In this document: one piece after another, positions 62,417 through 64,000 of the stretch | How the letters are laid out: every line of letters starts with the position of its first letter | Numbering within the stretch: the stretch's first letter is position 1 | Assembly (NCBI RefSeq): GCF_036373705.1 | Contig: NW_027102662.1 | Coordinates: 496,001-560,000 of the forward strand | Source: Amia ocellicauda | Taxonomy: Eukaryota; Chordata; Actinopteri; Amiiformes; Amiidae | Direction: 5' to 3' | Length of the DNA stretch: 64,000 bases | Translations under genes and position numbers: made by a program | The notes under the pieces: generated by a model | Told to the model about the DNA's origin: nothing | The model's database searches: none | The model's input: only the letters and a program-made list of their open reading frames with translations

Positions 62417-64000
62417 GTGTCCGGAAACAACATCAGCGACTTCGATTTAAACGAGTTTTTTGGTAAGTCTTCAGATTATTTTCACTGACTCAGAGCGTGT
62501 TGTGTGCATGTATTGTAAATAAGGCTATAACATCTGTTTTAAGTTCTGTAAAATTATTTTTCAGCCAGTCAACAGGAGTTAATTCCCAACGCTGAGGAGA
62601 TCATCTGGAACAACAACGGTAAGATTTTTGTGTTTGCGCTCATGGGTTCTTATGTATGGGTGTGTGTGGTTTTGAAGTGGCTCATTAGAGTTATGAAAAC
62701 GTTTTAATATATATTAATGCCGGTCTCTTTAATTACACAGAAACTATCGAAAGGCCTGTGATTAATGTCTCCGAGGATCGACCAAGAGAAGTGGTTGTCC
62801 CTAGACAGGCTGTCTGCCGACCGGGTAAGAACTAATCCCCTGTTTGTTTGTATAACGTTTCTGTAAGATGTTTGAGTCCAGTTTTGTTAATTTTAAAAAA
62901 TTATCCTGTCTAACAGTATTAAGAAACGTGGTTCGAGACAACGAAAGGCCTTCCACATCGAGGGCTTGTTTCGTTTTACCTTCGAGAACCGTAACCTTTC
63001 AAGAATCTGAAAGGCCGTCAGCCCCGGTATCTGATAGCTGTGAGTATATATCTGCAGCCTGTAAGAGGTTAAAGCTTTTTATAAAGCGGTGTGGTTAAAG
63101 GTTAAACATGTCTCTTACCTTCACAGCGGTGCAAAAAGCTAAACCAGCCGAAAAACTTAAGAAACGATTATTCTGTGGAGGTAAGTAAGATCTTTCAAAC
63201 TTTAATGTTTTTAAAAGGGCTTTGTTTGCCCGTTGAGGGCTAATATTTAAGCGATGGGTGCCCGTTTCCTGTAGGGCGGGGGGTTCTGGGAAAGATCTTT
63301 AGAAGTCCGGACAGGTCTAGGCTTGTTTCTGGGGAACGTGTTTAGAAATGACCGATTGCCGTACCGTCTGGTTAGGAAGTAAAGCCGTCCGAAAGGGTTT
63401 AGTAAGTTGTTTGGCTTATCTCCCGCTATTATACTTCTGTTTTAAAGTGGTTGTAGGAAAAGACTTGAAGGTGTTCATTGTATTTAATATTTAAACAGAT
63501 CGTGAAAACGTTTGTGAAACAGGAAGTCCCGGGATCAGGAAGCGTTTACACTTGGAAGGTTCGTTTAAAAATGAAATGATGTTGTGTGTGTGTGTGTTTT
63601 ATTAACAATATTACAGTTTTTAAAGAAACATTTAAGAAACAGTTTATTTACAGCGGCTTCTCTGTTTTACATTTATTATCAAGTCCTAATAAATATATTG
63701 TCTGTAAATAATAAGGCGTTGTAGTGAATGTCTAAGGCTATTTTCAAAGGTCTAAAAAAGCTAAAGGTTTTGAATGTCCTGGACATGTTGTTTTAAATTT
63801 GATTTCTGTCGCCGTTTAAAGATGTAAATGTAATGTATATTTTTATTCTTCCCAAGACTCTTGGGATATTCATTCTGTGGATGAGCTATTGAGGACAATT
63901 ACCCCGTCTAAGTGGGATCAAACATCTTCCCCGGTGAGATCACCGAGAGGATCCCCCACGGTGGTCTTGGAGACCCCCCAACATCTACTCAGGCCACAGC
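62417..64000 (+). pseudogene. Seven-exon spliced gene, start codon changed, cut by window end (copy 5)
   Basis: Exons 62417-62462, 62565-62618, 62741-62824, 62917-63039, 63127-63180, 63499-63558 and 63857 onward. The start codon is GTG instead of ATG. Uniquely, the intron 1 donor is the canonical GTAAGT. Exons 2-6 and the visible part of exon 7 are open. Confidence 0.65.

Larger units (their letters stand above)
61842..64000 (+). mobile_element. Polinton/adintovirus-like element, copy 5 (5' part)
   Basis: Left-truncated at the same breakpoint as copies 2 and 3. Covers the left noncoding region and the spliced gene up to the window end. In the left region it resembles copy 2 (TTTTTGATC, TTTTCTAGG) rather than copies 3 and 4. 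Confidence 0.92.

Noticed and set aside
1-64000. CRISPR array or bacterial phage cluster
   Set aside because: The long repeats are 16-18.5 kb units with eukaryotic introns, polyadenylation signals and vertebrate-type tRNAs; there are no short regularly spaced repeats.

Overview
The window is a tandem array of a virus-like Polinton/Maverick (adintovirus-type) DNA element set in a vertebrate tRNA-Val gene cluster. The host is most likely a fish or another vertebrate. The tRNA-Val(CAC) copies match the vertebrate consensus as I know it, the viral genes carry spliceosomal introns and AATAAA signals, and no bacterial signals are seen. I could not run a database search, so the host species is unknown.

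Layout. Five element copies lie head to tail. Copy 1 is 1-8923 and is cut by the window start. Copy 2 is about 9600-24919, copy 3 about 26538-42123, copy 4 is 44156-60223, and copy 5 starts near 61842 and is cut by the window end. Host segments at 8924-9599, 24920-26537, 42124-44155 and 60224-61841 separate them and together hold eight tRNA-Val genes or relics (AAC and CAC anticodons). Only copy 4 is full length: 16,068 bp, 185-bp terminal inverted repeats (5'-AGTAGATAGT...), and a 6-bp target-site duplication CTTATG. The same CTTATG follows the right end of every copy, and uninterrupted versions of the site survive in neighbouring tRNA units. This points to one integration followed by amplification of virus plus host DNA. 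Copies 2, 3 and 5 lack the left 875 bp at one shared breakpoint.

Gene order in one unit. Rightward: a seven-exon spliced gene, a protein-primed type B DNA polymerase, a packaging ATPase, a small basic protein and a 247-residue conserved protein. Leftward, reading in from the right end: a 236-residue unknown gene, a 282-residue Cys/His-motif protein, a small possible Bcl-2-like protein, a retroviral-type integrase with chromodomain, a penton-like minor capsid protein, a pVI-like basic core protein, the double jelly-roll major capsid protein and an adenain-type cysteine protease. The two blocks converge on a shared A/T-rich polyadenylation region.

State. No copy is intact. The polymerase and minor capsid genes share the same breaks in every copy that covers them, so the founder was probably already defective (or uses recoding). 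Every other gene is open in at least one copy. Copy-specific stops, frameshifts and deletions differ, and their sharing pattern is mosaic, implying unequal exchange or gene conversion. The least expected features are the spliced gene, whose introns are all phase 1 and whose internal exons are all multiples of three, and the TGACGTA motif shared by the inverted repeats and one internal promoter.
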